Shown one piece after another: positions 1-9,459 of a stretch of 64,000 nt of DNA. The stretch spans positions 10,167,262 to 10,231,261 of the forward strand of contig NC_056418.1 of assembly GCF_905147365.1 (NCBI RefSeq), read 5' to 3'. The notes under the pieces are model-generated. The model was given only the letters and a program-made list of their open reading frames with translations, had not been told where the DNA came from and made no database searches. The position numbers and the translations under genes were made by a program. Each line of letters opens with the position of its first letter. Within the stretch, counting starts at the first letter, position 1. The stretch comes from Aricia agestis. Taxonomy: Eukaryota; Arthropoda; Insecta; Lepidoptera; Lycaenidae.

Positions 1-3000
1 CAAAAGTATTCCTTAAACAAGTTATCACAATACAATTTATATGAGAAGGTATGATAACTAAAAGACGGTAGGTAATCTACAAGTAATCCATCTGAAGATG
101 CTTCCTTTGCATATTTATCAACTTTTTCGTTTCCTTCAATACCTATATGGGAAGGTACCCATTGTAAGATTACAGTTTTGTTTAGATGCGCGAATTTCAA
201 GATTAAATCCAGAATTGAGTAGGCTATCGTTGTACCTCGAAAGGTCGAGGTGCATCGAGCCAAATGAAGCAAAGCACTTTTAGAATCGGTAATTATTACT
301 ATATTATTTATATCCAAAGAATATGCGTAAGACAATGCCTTAGCAATAGCTATAAGTTCTAACTCCATAATAGAAATTCTGGATTGAATCTTGAACTTCG
401 CACATGTTTTAGTATGTAGGTCATAAAATGCAGCGCCATTACAGATATCATTTTTAGACCCATCTGTAAAATTTTTTCTAAATTGACTATATTTTGTATC
501 AATAAAGTCACAACATATATATTTTAAATACGAAGGGTGATAACATTGCTTGCTTTTGGGAAGATTGTATATATTAACGTTTATATTATTAGATAAATTA
601 ATATTACTAACCCATGTATCCAGGGAAAACATCCCTAATATTTTTTGGCGATCAATATTTTTATTTTTAAAATAGTCGTAAGTGAAAGTTAAAAGAGGTT
701 TTCTTTTATTGTTCCAATAACGGCCACGAATTGAATCAGTGAGTTCAGAAATATTCTTATCAAGAATTTTGTTAACAATTGAATTATTTTTTAACCAAAA
801 TTTACCAGCTAAATATTGTCTTCGAAGATACAAAGGAAAAAGGCATAATTCGCTTTCCATCACGTGGATGGGAGTGGTCCTAATAAAGCCGCCAATAGTA
901 CGCATTGCCTGATTTTGAATTTTGTCTAATTTATTTAAAAACGATTGAGGACTATTATCATATAAAAAACTACCATAGTCAATGCGACTCCGAATAAAAG
1001 AAATATATAACTTACGCAAATGTTTAGGGTGTACTCCCCATCCTGGCCCCGCTAAAACTTTGAAGATGTTAAGGAATTTTTGGACTTTGATTACAATTTC
1101 ATTAATATGTTTTCCCCACCTAAGCGATCTGTCCAGCCACATACCCAAATATTTTACACAATCAACTACATCGAGCGGCCGATTGTTTACATATAAATGA
1201 AAATTCATGAAACGATTTTGTGGTCGTTTGGAAAAAATACAAATTTTGCTTTTAGACGCTGAAATATCTAAATTTAAATCAAAACACAACTTACTTAACG
1301 TGTCAAGTGCCAACTGCAATTTTGTTCTGGCATCATTTAAATTATTTGAACTGCAGTACAAAGTAAGGTCATCTGCGTACTGTGAGAAGCAAATATATAT
1401 AAGAGCTTTACAAATTCGAATTGTCCCAATATTAAATAGGAGAGGGGACGCGGGGTCCCCTTGAGCTAGACCACGAGCCGTGCTCCTTATTATCAGAAAA
1501 TCCGGGCCCTCAATACTTAAAAATCTTTCAATAAGAAAATTCCAGAAGTATATACAAATTTTTGCTCCCAAATTAAGCTCATCCATATATTTTAAAATGC
1601 TAATAAAATCAATATTGTTATATGCATTTTCTAAATCAATAAAAACTCCCACTGTAAATAGATTTTTTGAAAAACCTAATTGTATGGCTGACGTCACACA
1701 AGCTAAGTTATCTAAGGTAGACCTTCCCTTTCTAAAACCCTTGGTCTCTTCCATAAATATGTTATTGTGTTCGAAAAACCATTCAATCCTTTTGTTAATA
1801 ACCGAATGAAATATTTTGCATAAACATGATATTAAGGATATCGGTCTAATTGATGTTATTGACGAAGGGTCTCGTCCGGGTTTAGGTATAGGTGTGATGC
1901 GCACCTGGCGCCACTGATAAGGAACAAAACCGGTCGTTAAAATTTCATTATATAATTTCAAAAGAATGTCAAGCCCATTATCTGGAAGATTGTTGATCAT
2001 AGAAAACGAAATGTCGTCACAACCTGGGGCGGTATCTTTAGATTTTATACATTTCAGAAGCTCATATTTAGATATTTGACTTTCTAGCAATGAATTTTGA
2101 GACTGAAACTGAGGGCGTGGTGTAGAACAGTAATCGGGACATAATTCGTTCAGAAGATTTTGTGCTACATCCTTTGCAATAGTAAATTTATGACTTCTGA
2201 AACCTTTTAGCCATCTCATACGACTCCACATATTATTAACATTAGTAGATTCATCAATAGAGGAACAAAATTTCTGCCACGATTCAGTTTTCGCTTTTCG
2301 TATTAATTTTTGAGCAGTTTTAATTTTATCCTGCAAAATATTCAAATTATGAGGAGTTGGATTTTGCCTAAAAAGGGATAAGGCTCGCCTGCGCTCCGCT
2401 ACTGCTTTTGATAAATTTATATTCCAATATGGTTTTGGTTTGAAATTGTTAGTGGGACACGTAGGTAATTTAAAGAAAGGAATGTTACTATTAGCGGCCG
2501 TATTCAAAATGCCAACAAAACAGTCATAGTAAAGTTGTAAGTTATCGATATTTTCGAATAAATAATTATTTTGAAAAATAAGATTTTCTACACAAGTCGC
2601 GTAAGAAGACCAATTGGCCTGTCGAAAATTGCGTTTTTTAATGAAAAAGCTACAAAAATTGTCCGGATGAGATAGTTTTATCATAAGGTGGTCACTCCCT
2701 AGATTTTCATTTGTAACAGACCAATAAAATTTATGAAAAATATCTGAAGACACCAAGGACAAATCAGGTGAAGACCGTTGTAAAACCCCGTCCACCAGTT
2801 TCAATCGTGTAGGAGTACCATTATTTAAAGTTATTAAATTATTATCAATTAGAGCATCAAAAATCTGCATACCTCGAGAATCCGTTTTAGTTGACCAATT
2901 AGAATGATGACCATTGAAGTCTCCAAGAATCACGGCTCGCGAGGACACTTGCGAAAACACACTATCCCAATCATTTTGAGTAGTCTGGATATTCGGTGGA

Positions 3001-3332
3001 CAATACACACAAATCACGTCACGAATATAATTACAATTCAAAATTTTAATAGCTATTAATTCAATGCCAGAACAGTTATTTTGCACTTGCCACAATCGAC
3101 ATTTTAACGACTTATGTGAAAATATAGCAACACCTCCCCAACCGTCCTGTCTGTCTTTTCTATGAACATTATAGTTCTTAATAGAAATATTAATATTTGG
3201 TTTAAGCCAAGTTTCACAAACGGCCGCAATGTGAATTTTATCTAAATGCAATATTTGTTCAAAATCAACTAATTTAGGTTTTAGGCTCTGGGCATTCCAA
3301 TGTAAAATATTAATTTTAAGTATTTTATCCAT
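1..3332 (-). CDS. LINE ORF2: endonuclease, reverse transcriptase, RNase H (partial at left edge)
   Basis: This is the second ORF of a non-LTR retrotransposon, read right to left and still open at the window edge (about 1,110 codons by hand translation, no stop seen). The start ATG at 3330-3332 overlaps the ORF1 stop. An AP-endonuclease domain comes first (residues about 1-230, with ILHWNAQSLK near the start and LGDFNGHH near residue 134). The reverse transcriptase follows, with QGDPASPLLF and the catalytic YADD at 1368-1379 (about residue 652). A C-terminal RNase H has FTDGSK near 453-470, MELE near 357-368 and ITDSKSA near 280-300. The domain order EN-RT-RNaseH fits the I/Jockey group of LINEs. 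An intact frame suggests a young, possibly active copy. The clade is not resolved by eye. Confidence 0.92.
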   Translation of the reverse strand, partial: MDKILKINILHWNAQSLKPKLVDFEQILHLDKIHIAAVCETWLKPNINISIKNYNVHRKDRQDGWGGVAIFSHKSLKCRLWQVQNNCSGIELIAIKILNCNYIRDVICVYCPPNIQTTQNDWDSVFSQVSSRAVILGDFNGHHSNWSTKTDSRGMQIFDALIDNNLITLNNGTPTRLKLVDGVLQRSSPDLSLVSSDIFHKFYWSVTNENLGSDHLMIKLSHPDNFCSFFIKKRNFRQANWSSYATCVENLIFQNNYLFENIDNLQLYYDCFVGILNTAANSNIPFFKLPTCPTNNFKPKPYWNINLSKAVAERRRALSLFRQNPTPHNLNILQDKIKTAQKLIRKAKTESWQKFCSSIDESTNVNNMWSRMRWLKGFRSHKFTIAKDVAQNLLNELCPDYCSTPRPQFQSQNSLLESQISKYELLKCIKSKDTAPGCDDISFSMINNLPDNGLDILLKLYNEILTTGFVPYQWRQVRITPIPKPGRDPSSITSIRPISLISCLCKIFHSVINKRIEWFFEHNNIFMEETKGFRKGRSTLDNLACVTSAIQLGFSKNLFTVGVFIDLENAYNNIDFISILKYMDELNLGAKICIYFWNFLIERFLSIEGPDFLIIRSTARGLAQGDPASPLLFNIGTIRICKALIYICFSQYADDLTLYCSSNNLNDARTKLQLALDTLSKLCFDLNLDISASKSKICIFSKRPQNRFMNFHLYVNNRPLDVVDCVKYLGMWLDRSLRWGKHINEIVIKVQKFLNIFKVLAGPGWGVHPKHLRKLYISFIRSRIDYGSFLYDNSPQSFLNKLDKIQNQAMRTIGGFIRTTPIHVMESELCLFPLYLRRQYLAGKFWLKNNSIVNKILDKNISELTDSIRGRYWNNKRKPLLTFTYDYFKNKNIDRQKILGMFSLDTWVSNINLSNNINVNIYNLPKSKQCYHPSYLKYICCDFIDTKYSQFRKNFTDGSKNDICNGAAFYDLHTKTCAKFKIQSRISIMELELIAIAKALSYAYSLDINNIVIITDSKSALLHLARCTSTFRGTTIAYSILDLILKFAHLNKTVILQWVPSHIGIEGNEKVDKYAKEASSDGLLVDYLPSFSYHTFSYKLYCDNLFKEYF

Positions 3333-4851
3333 CAAATATTTTAAATAAGAAAGACAAGTCCGGTGGGTTTTCAAATATTTTAGTTATTAACCATTTTAAA
3401 AATATTTTAATCGAATTAAACATTTTAGTTTTAAAAGATTCGCGTTTCATAAAAATTATTCTTTTAAGTTTGGTCAACAAACACCTAAACGATAAACCTC
3501 TCATATCGTCATCTATTTTTTCTTCACTACTGTCTTCCTCGGAACTATCACTTGTACTTTGTGTGTTACATCTTTCTTGATCCGGCAAATTAAGTTGAAA
3601 TTCTGTATCGTTTAACTCCGTTATAACAATGTCTTCTTGTGATGTAGATTGCCTCTTCTTTTCTTTACTTTTCTTTTTCAAGGATTTTTGTTGTGACGTA
3701 CTGGCCCTGGGTTCCTCTGAAACTTGACTAGAAATTTGTCGTGACGTACTGGCACTGGGTTCCTCCGAAACTTGATTAGAAATAGGAAAATCGCTACGAT
3801 CTCGTTTTACAACGTTGGCGTAAGAGGGCCTTGAAGTATTTTTTTGAACTTCTGGGAGCTCATGATTTTCTTCATTAGTTCTGGGCTGCGAGAAAGGTGG
3901 AATATAAAGATCTAATGCTTTTCTGTAGGAACAATTAAACTCGCCCATAATTTCACGCAGTTTTCGTTCTTTAGAGTAAATAGGACAATTTTTATCGAAA
4001 GCAGTGTGATTGCCCTGACAATTAATACATTTTAAAGATGTAGTTTCACATCGTTCGTGCTTACCGCAACATCTTGGGCAATAAAAATTTGTTGATGGAC
4101 ACATTTTACGAGTGTGGCCGAATCTCCAGCACTTAAAGCATTGGGTGGCCGGAAAAATGTATGGCTCCACTTTTACTCTCATTTCAAAAATATAAAGGAA
4201 ATTTGGCAACGAAGGCCCTTTAAAAGCTACTCGTATTTTCTCACAGTTTGACCATCCTTCGTCGTCTTTATTCTTGCGTTGTAAACGTCTAACATTTATA
4301 ACTTCAGATGAACATGAAATAGACGATAATAATTCCTCTTCAGAAAGATCTAATTCGATATCCTTTATTATCCCATACGATATACCGACTTCAAAAGGAC
4401 GTTGAAATCTCCAACCCAGCTGTACAAAATAATCGGAGTTAATTAAATTATCAGGGCTCTCGTCATTATCAAATTCCACACAAATCTTGAATGGGTTAAT
4501 ATACTTAACTCTGATAATATGGGATATATTTTGATTCTTAAATAGTTTAGCGAGTGCAAATTGTTTAGGAAACATTTCCTTACATGTGATTATTAGTTCA
4601 ACAGTATGTTTTAACTCTCGTTGTCTCTGTTTTCGACTTTGTACCTGCGTCCACATGTTTTCATCATCGTCAATTTCGTCTCTTCTTCTTTTTTGTATTT
4701 TTTCTGCATTCTTTTCAGCCATAGCGTTCTCCGAATTCAGTTGTGTAAGTTCATCAAGAGTTATTTCGACTTCGTTTTGCGTATTAATTCTTTCTACTTG
4801 ATCTAAGTCATCCAGATTTGTATCTTCTTCCATTGCATTTAAAGCGCACAA
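3325..4851 (-). CDS. LINE ORF1: gag-like nucleic-acid-binding protein with zinc knuckles
   Basis: A 508-aa ORF lies directly upstream of the LINE ORF2. It has an acidic then basic N-terminus, a central region typical of LINE gag proteins, and a cluster of CCHC-type zinc knuckles at about residues 238-290 (CFKCWRFGHTRKMC, then CPRCCGKHERC, then CINCQGNHTAFDKNC). A Ser/Thr-rich tail carries two near-repeats of VSEEPxASTS. Such proteins coat the element RNA and form the retrotransposition particle. The stop overlaps the ORF2 start in the string ATGGATAA, so ORF2 is probably reached by termination-reinitiation. No break is visible. Confidence 0.92.
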   Translation of the reverse strand: MCALNAMEEDTNLDDLDQVERINTQNEVEITLDELTQLNSENAMAEKNAEKIQKRRRDEIDDDENMWTQVQSRKQRQRELKHTVELIITCKEMFPKQFALAKLFKNQNISHIIRVKYINPFKICVEFDNDESPDNLINSDYFVQLGWRFQRPFEVGISYGIIKDIELDLSEEELLSSISCSSEVINVRRLQRKNKDDEGWSNCEKIRVAFKGPSLPNFLYIFEMRVKVEPYIFPATQCFKCWRFGHTRKMCPSTNFYCPRCCGKHERCETTSLKCINCQGNHTAFDKNCPIYSKERKLREIMGEFNCSYRKALDLYIPPFSQPRTNEENHELPEVQKNTSRPSYANVVKRDRSDFPISNQVSEEPSASTSRQISSQVSEEPRASTSQQKSLKKKSKEKKRQSTSQEDIVITELNDTEFQLNLPDQERCNTQSTSDSSEEDSSEEKIDDDMRGLSFRCLLTKLKRIIFMKRESFKTKMFNSIKIFLKWLITKIFENPPDLSFLFKIFDG

Positions 4852-5000
4852 TTGCCTGAACGAACATTGATCGGCCGAGGCCGGCCGGCGCGAGTAGGTA
4901 CAGCGCGACGTACGTATGCACCGAGCAAAATTATTTACACTGCACTGCCAATACGTCTACGCACTAGCATGCGTCAAACGAGACTGTAGCCAATGAATTT
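4852..5000 (-). other. Probable 5' leader of the LINE
   Basis: GC-rich sequence upstream of ORF1 (GGCCGAGGCCGGCC region near 4871-4890). LINE 5' UTRs usually carry an internal promoter. The exact element end cannot be fixed without a second copy. Confidence 0.4.
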
Positions 5001-5089
5001 CAAAATTATTTAATTTATATTCTTAAAATACCCTATTTTAACGAAAAAAAATATAAAAAGTACATGTGATTTTTTTTGGACAATGCCCA

Positions 5090-5335
5090 TTGAATGCGTC
5101 AACGAACGCAACGCCAACATAGTAATTTTTGTTCAGTTGCAGTGACATGTCAATGACATGAGAACATTTTACTGGGTGGAATATTTGCGGCTTATTTGGT
5201 CATAAGAAATTCCAGAAAAAAAAAAGAACAAAGGGAAAGTTTTGGATACGGTCAGAGCGCATGCGTCACGGGCATGCCCCACGTGCGCTGTTGACTGTGC
5301 TAAGACGCGCCCTTGATGAACAAAAAAGCCACAGT
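5090..5335 (-). mobile_element. MITE copy (GTCCACACTGTG family)
   Basis: On the minus strand this matches two further copies at 16905-17150 and 57570-57780. Shared landmarks are CCACACTGTG at one end, TTCGTCAAGGGC-like and CAGTCAACAGCG strings, and the TTGGCGTTGCGTTC / TTGACGCATTCAA part. No coding capacity. It is probably a non-autonomous DNA transposon. Confidence 0.6.
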
Positions 5336-6164
5336 GTGGATTTAAATTTCATTTCAACGTATTTAAATTTTTTTAACATACTAGTGAACTTTTCTCACAT
5401 GAAATTAATTTAATTTGAGCTATAATTATAGCTAAAAAAACTCTTTGTTACGATTCTTTCCGTAGGGTTTTCTCATTTAAAAATGCGTGGCATTGCATCA
5501 CACTGTGCAATGTGAGTTGCCCCATAAGGCCATCCCCTGAGTAAACGACCATGACCATACATTTTTGCCGCGTTGCCGAGATAGCACCAAAATCCTATTT
5601 TTTTACTTCTATTAGTTAAAAATTTACCTTTAAAAATTTTTAACGGCAAATAATTAATTTAGTTAATGAAATTGTCGAACTACTGGCCGTAAAGCTGATA
5701 AAAAAATAATAAGAGCGTTTTATTTTTATTTAATCTGACACGCTCGAGCTACTCCCGAAATCCCGAAAATATATAATGTATCGTTTATTTGAAACACACG
5801 CCAATAGGAATTTAAATGAAATGAAATTGTCGAATATTGTCGTTTATATTGTAATATATGTTTGGTAACATTAGCCAAGTAATTTTCAAAATGTTTGACG
5901 CTTACGTATTCAGAAATTAGGTTGAATTTGAATGTGTGGGAGTAAAGTTTACCAAGGAAGCTTCATAATGAGTACCTCTTCCGTACTATTTATATCTTCT
6001 GATATTTATATGCGACAAAATGTTATGTAGATGGATGGTGGTGGATGATAAGTATCGTAAAAGCTAAAAGCAGTGATTTAAATTGAAGCCAGCGTAATTT
6101 ATAATTTGGCCATAATATGTAAGTATAATGATGATATTGACAGAGAGGTTTAGCTGTGACAAAC

Positions 6165-6405
6165 CGTGAGAGAGCCATACTTCGGCACGAATTTGTCGGC
6201 TCCGAACAGCGCTTGCGCTTTTTTTCCGAGTGAGTGAGTTTACCGGAGGCCCTTCCCTACCCTCCCTTACCCTATTCCCTCTTTAAAGGCTGGCAACGCA
6301 CCTGCAGCTCTTCTGATGTTGCGAGTGTCCATGAGCGACGGTAATTGCTTTCCATCAGGTGACCCGTTTGCTCGTTTGCCCCCTTATTTTATAAAAAAAA
6401 GCTGT
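6165..6405 (+). mobile_element. SINE with RTE-derived 3' tail, copy 1
   Basis: The copy runs from GAGAGAGCCATACTTCGGCA through the variable CCCTTCCC-type stretch to GGCAACGCACCTGCAGCTC, CCATCAGGTGACCCGTTTG and an A-rich end. The same body recurs at 39345-39700, 44790-45160 and 58980-59265 on the opposite strand. The 3' half matches the end of the RTE fragment at 53.3 kb. Confidence 0.8.
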
Positions 6406-6409
6406 CTCT

Positions 6410-7310
6410 CTTGTGGTACGTTACAAGAATAAATGTAAATTATGATTTCTGGCACTCGTAATTCCCCTATAATATTATAATAGGCAAGCAAGTTAATATT
6501 AAGGAGTCTGAAGCCTGTAAGGTCACTCTAACGGGAAAATGCTTTTTATTCGTTAATTAAATAAATAAATTAAGGAAACAAATTATCAAGTTATGCTCTG
6601 TTTTATAAGGTATCATATTATAATTTTTTTTTTAACCTAGCTCCAATAGCCATTTAATAAACGTAAGTTTTGATGATGAGCTTGGCTCATCCAAATTGCT
6701 TGCAAGGAACACAGCTCCAAACAAGGCCAATATAATATTTGTTTAACTTGAAAATAGAGTTACAAGTATTTATTTATCTGCTTTTACTAAAACGACATTA
6801 AAATTTCTTTCAATTAAGCAGCACAATAATTAATGCTCAATATATTTATATCATTAAAAAAAACTATAACGAACATTCCTTGAACATCAATATAACTAAG
6901 AATATATTAATGGAAATTCTTAAAAAATAGTAGTAATGAGTATTACATTGACACCTTATAACTAACTGCCAATGCGTTTTATAATGCAATCATTTTTTTT
7001 AAATCTAAAATGGCCTTCATATGGGCCCGTTCTTTATAAGGCCAGAATGTTCAATATGCGTGTATAAGTTTCATAATCCTAATAAGTAAAGATGTTATAA
7101 AAACAACATTATTTTAATTGTTACGTTACGCATTTATAACTAAAAAATAACCGTTTATAGGTTAATGATTTTTAGATATTCCTTGTAAAGTTCATGTTAA
7201 CTAGCAAGGCCAACTATAAAATCTTTGGCTGGGCCTTATAAGGAACCACTGGCCTTCCTAGGAACATTACCAATATTTGAACTTAAATCGAGGCATAAGT
7301 AGATATTCTT
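6410..7310. other. AT-rich stretch with no recognised feature
   Basis: Long A/T runs and no supported exon, RNA or repeat boundary. Stops are frequent in all frames. Confidence 0.5.
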
Positions 7311-7324
7311 TTATTAGTACCTAC

Positions 7325-8262
7325 AGAAATGGATCTAGTTAGAACCGCCATGTCACTCCAATTTGTATGAACACGAGCGTGTCACTTTTTTCATACCTGC
7401 TGTGACGTCACAAGAGCGCTTTAGTGATGGGAATACCCGTACGCGCGGAATCGATTCGAAGGCATCGCCGCGCCCCGTCTCCTTTGCCACTTTAATAGGT
7501 ATATCGATTTTTTAATCGATTATTATTCGAGTTAATATACAAAGGAATGATAAATCTAAAGATACGTGCTTGCCAGGACAGCTAGTAATATATTATATGA
7601 TTCTAAACTAAATCACTAAACAGGAACATAAATACATATTACAAAAATAAAATATAGTTACCGAGTCACAAAATATCTCAAAGCGAACATTATCATTCCT
7701 CTGTTTCATGTCTGTTTCGAAAATAGATTAATTAGAATCGAGAATATGTACAACACTATTTGCTTCATTTGACAGAAAAATGAGAATATTGACTGTACCT
7801 CGAAACTAAGCGATGAGTGAAAGTAGGTATCGATTGTTTTATTTCCATTGTGATTCCATTGATGAAGAATGTGGACGCGATGTCGATCGTTGCTAGAATC
7901 TTGATGTCGATCGATGTCTTGACCTTGAGCGTCGATAGTAATTTTCTCTTCTATAATTTTTATTGAACTGTTGTTTTTTTAGTTCAGCGACCTCCAGAGA
8001 TAGTTTTCGTACTTCTTCTATGAGCAGGCACTCGATGTTTGATGATGTTGATGCGGAGCTATTTACACGATGACTTGATGATGAAATGCTATGTACAGTA
8101 TTTACATGTGACTGCTCCATCTGCACTCTGACTTAGATTATATAGTTCTTAGAGATATTGTATGTATGTGTATGTACTTCGCGTGCCATCGCGTTTGGGA
8201 ACGCGATGGCACGCGAAGTACATACACATGGCCTATCTAACTAGATCCATTTCTGTGTTAGT
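7325..8262. mobile_element. Element flanked by inverted CAGAAATGGATCTAGTTAGA repeats
   Basis: A 20-bp sequence near 7324-7343 (CAGAAATGGATCTAGTTAGA) recurs as its reverse complement near 8242-8262, enclosing about 900 bp. Inside is a minus-strand ORF at 7893-8126 (77 aa) with a Ser-rich part, a short coiled-coil-like stretch (LLIEEVRKLSLEVAELKKQQ) and a basic RSRSRHRSTSR tail, like the end of a retroelement gag protein. Next to the right repeat is a perfect hairpin. I do not recognise the family. Confidence 0.5.
8164..8229. repeat. Near-perfect palindrome (hairpin)
   Basis: Arms of about 30 bp (TGTATGTGTATGTACTTCGC... and its complement) meet at a TTTGGGAA-type centre. It lies just inside the right inverted repeat of the surrounding element. 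Confidence 0.85.
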
Positions 8263-8467
8263 ACCATATACATATTCCTATACGACAATGACCTGTAATA
8301 AAATGTGAGATAGATATAGGTTATGTAACTAAAAACTAAAGTTTTCAGGGTGCGGAAATTACAATTATTATTGTAGCCTCGACAACCAAAGTCTACAGTG
8401 AGATCGCTCTGCACTGCCACAATTGCAGCGCGATCGACTCGCCGCCGTGTTTGTGGCTTTAAGTTTG

Positions 8468-8849
8468 ATGGATCTAAGACTGGGTTGCACCAGAGGCGTG
8501 GGTAAAGTTAATGTTATGGTTATAGTTAAGGTAAATTTAACTTTAACTTTACCCTTAACTTTGCCCGGAGAAATTGGCAGATGACAGCTAATCTAACAAG
8601 GTTATACATGCGCGTGGGCGGGGGCGCTGCTGGTAAAGGAGAACTGTCAAAAATTGCGGTTTTTGTATGATGACAGCGTTAGTTCCTTTTTTCGCCACAT
8701 GCATTTAAAACCTTGTCGAACTCTATGGTTATAGTTAAATATGGCGTCTTGATGGCGTCCATTTTTAACTTTACCCAAATAATTGACATTTTGCACTGTA
8801 GTCAAAGTTAAAGTTACAGTTAAAGTTAGTTGGTGCAATCCAGTCTAAG
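8468..8849. mobile_element. MITE with ACTGGGTTGCACCA termini
   Basis: AGACTGGGTTGCACCA at the left end is matched by TGGTGCAATCCAGTCT at the right end. The interior carries repeated GTTAAAGTTAAAG/AACTTTAACTTT blocks that also pair. Length is about 380 bp with no real coding sequence; the ORF on the minus strand is composed of these repeats. Confidence 0.75.
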
Positions 8850-9353
8850 TGTGTAGTAGAAAGAATATGACGATAATTACCATGACGATAACTACGACTT
8901 TTTAATAGTTGGCCTTCAAAGGAATGTGACCTTCTATGGTGCATGGTCGTTATGTAGTTGGATGTTAAATAATTAGGATGTCATGAATGCAAGAAACTTT
9001 TAATTTGAATTTCATAGAATGAACGAAATATTTTTGAATAAAAATCAAAAGGGAATGCACAGAAAGTCAGATATGCCGCAGAGTTTTATTTCCGTCGTCT
9101 TCATTGCGTCAATTCAATCCAGTTCTGAAAAAAGTGTAACCAAATTACTTAACCTTGTATTTACTACCTATTAGAATATAATAAAGCTACGATAATAATC
9201 AATCTATGGAAGACTAACTGAGTATAATTATTACTGGTCTCTTTTTTTCCTTTTTTATCTTTTGCATTTTTTTCTTTATTGTGGTTGTGTAATGTTAAAA
9301 ATTTGGAATAAAGATTTTTTTATACTTTTTAAACGGTTCTATTTTATATAATA

Positions 9354-9359
9354 TTTATT
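9354..9359 (-). other. Polyadenylation signal of orcokinin gene B
   Basis: AATAAA on the minus strand, about 43 nt after the gene B stop codon. Confidence 0.6.
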
Positions 9360-9401
9360 ATTAACTAATACTAGATTTAGAGAAATGGATACGTACATGA
9401 T

Positions 9402-9459
9402 CTACCCGGAGCCGATCGGAAAGCCGGAAAGGTCGATCTCGTCGAAGTTACCTTTTGGG
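9402..9459 (-). CDS. Gene B exon 4: orcokinin peptide and stop
   Basis: The acceptor TTTATTTAG is followed by one base completing a His codon, then PKGNFDEIDLSGFPIGSG and TAG. The peptide core is nearly identical to that of gene A's last exon. Confidence 0.88.
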
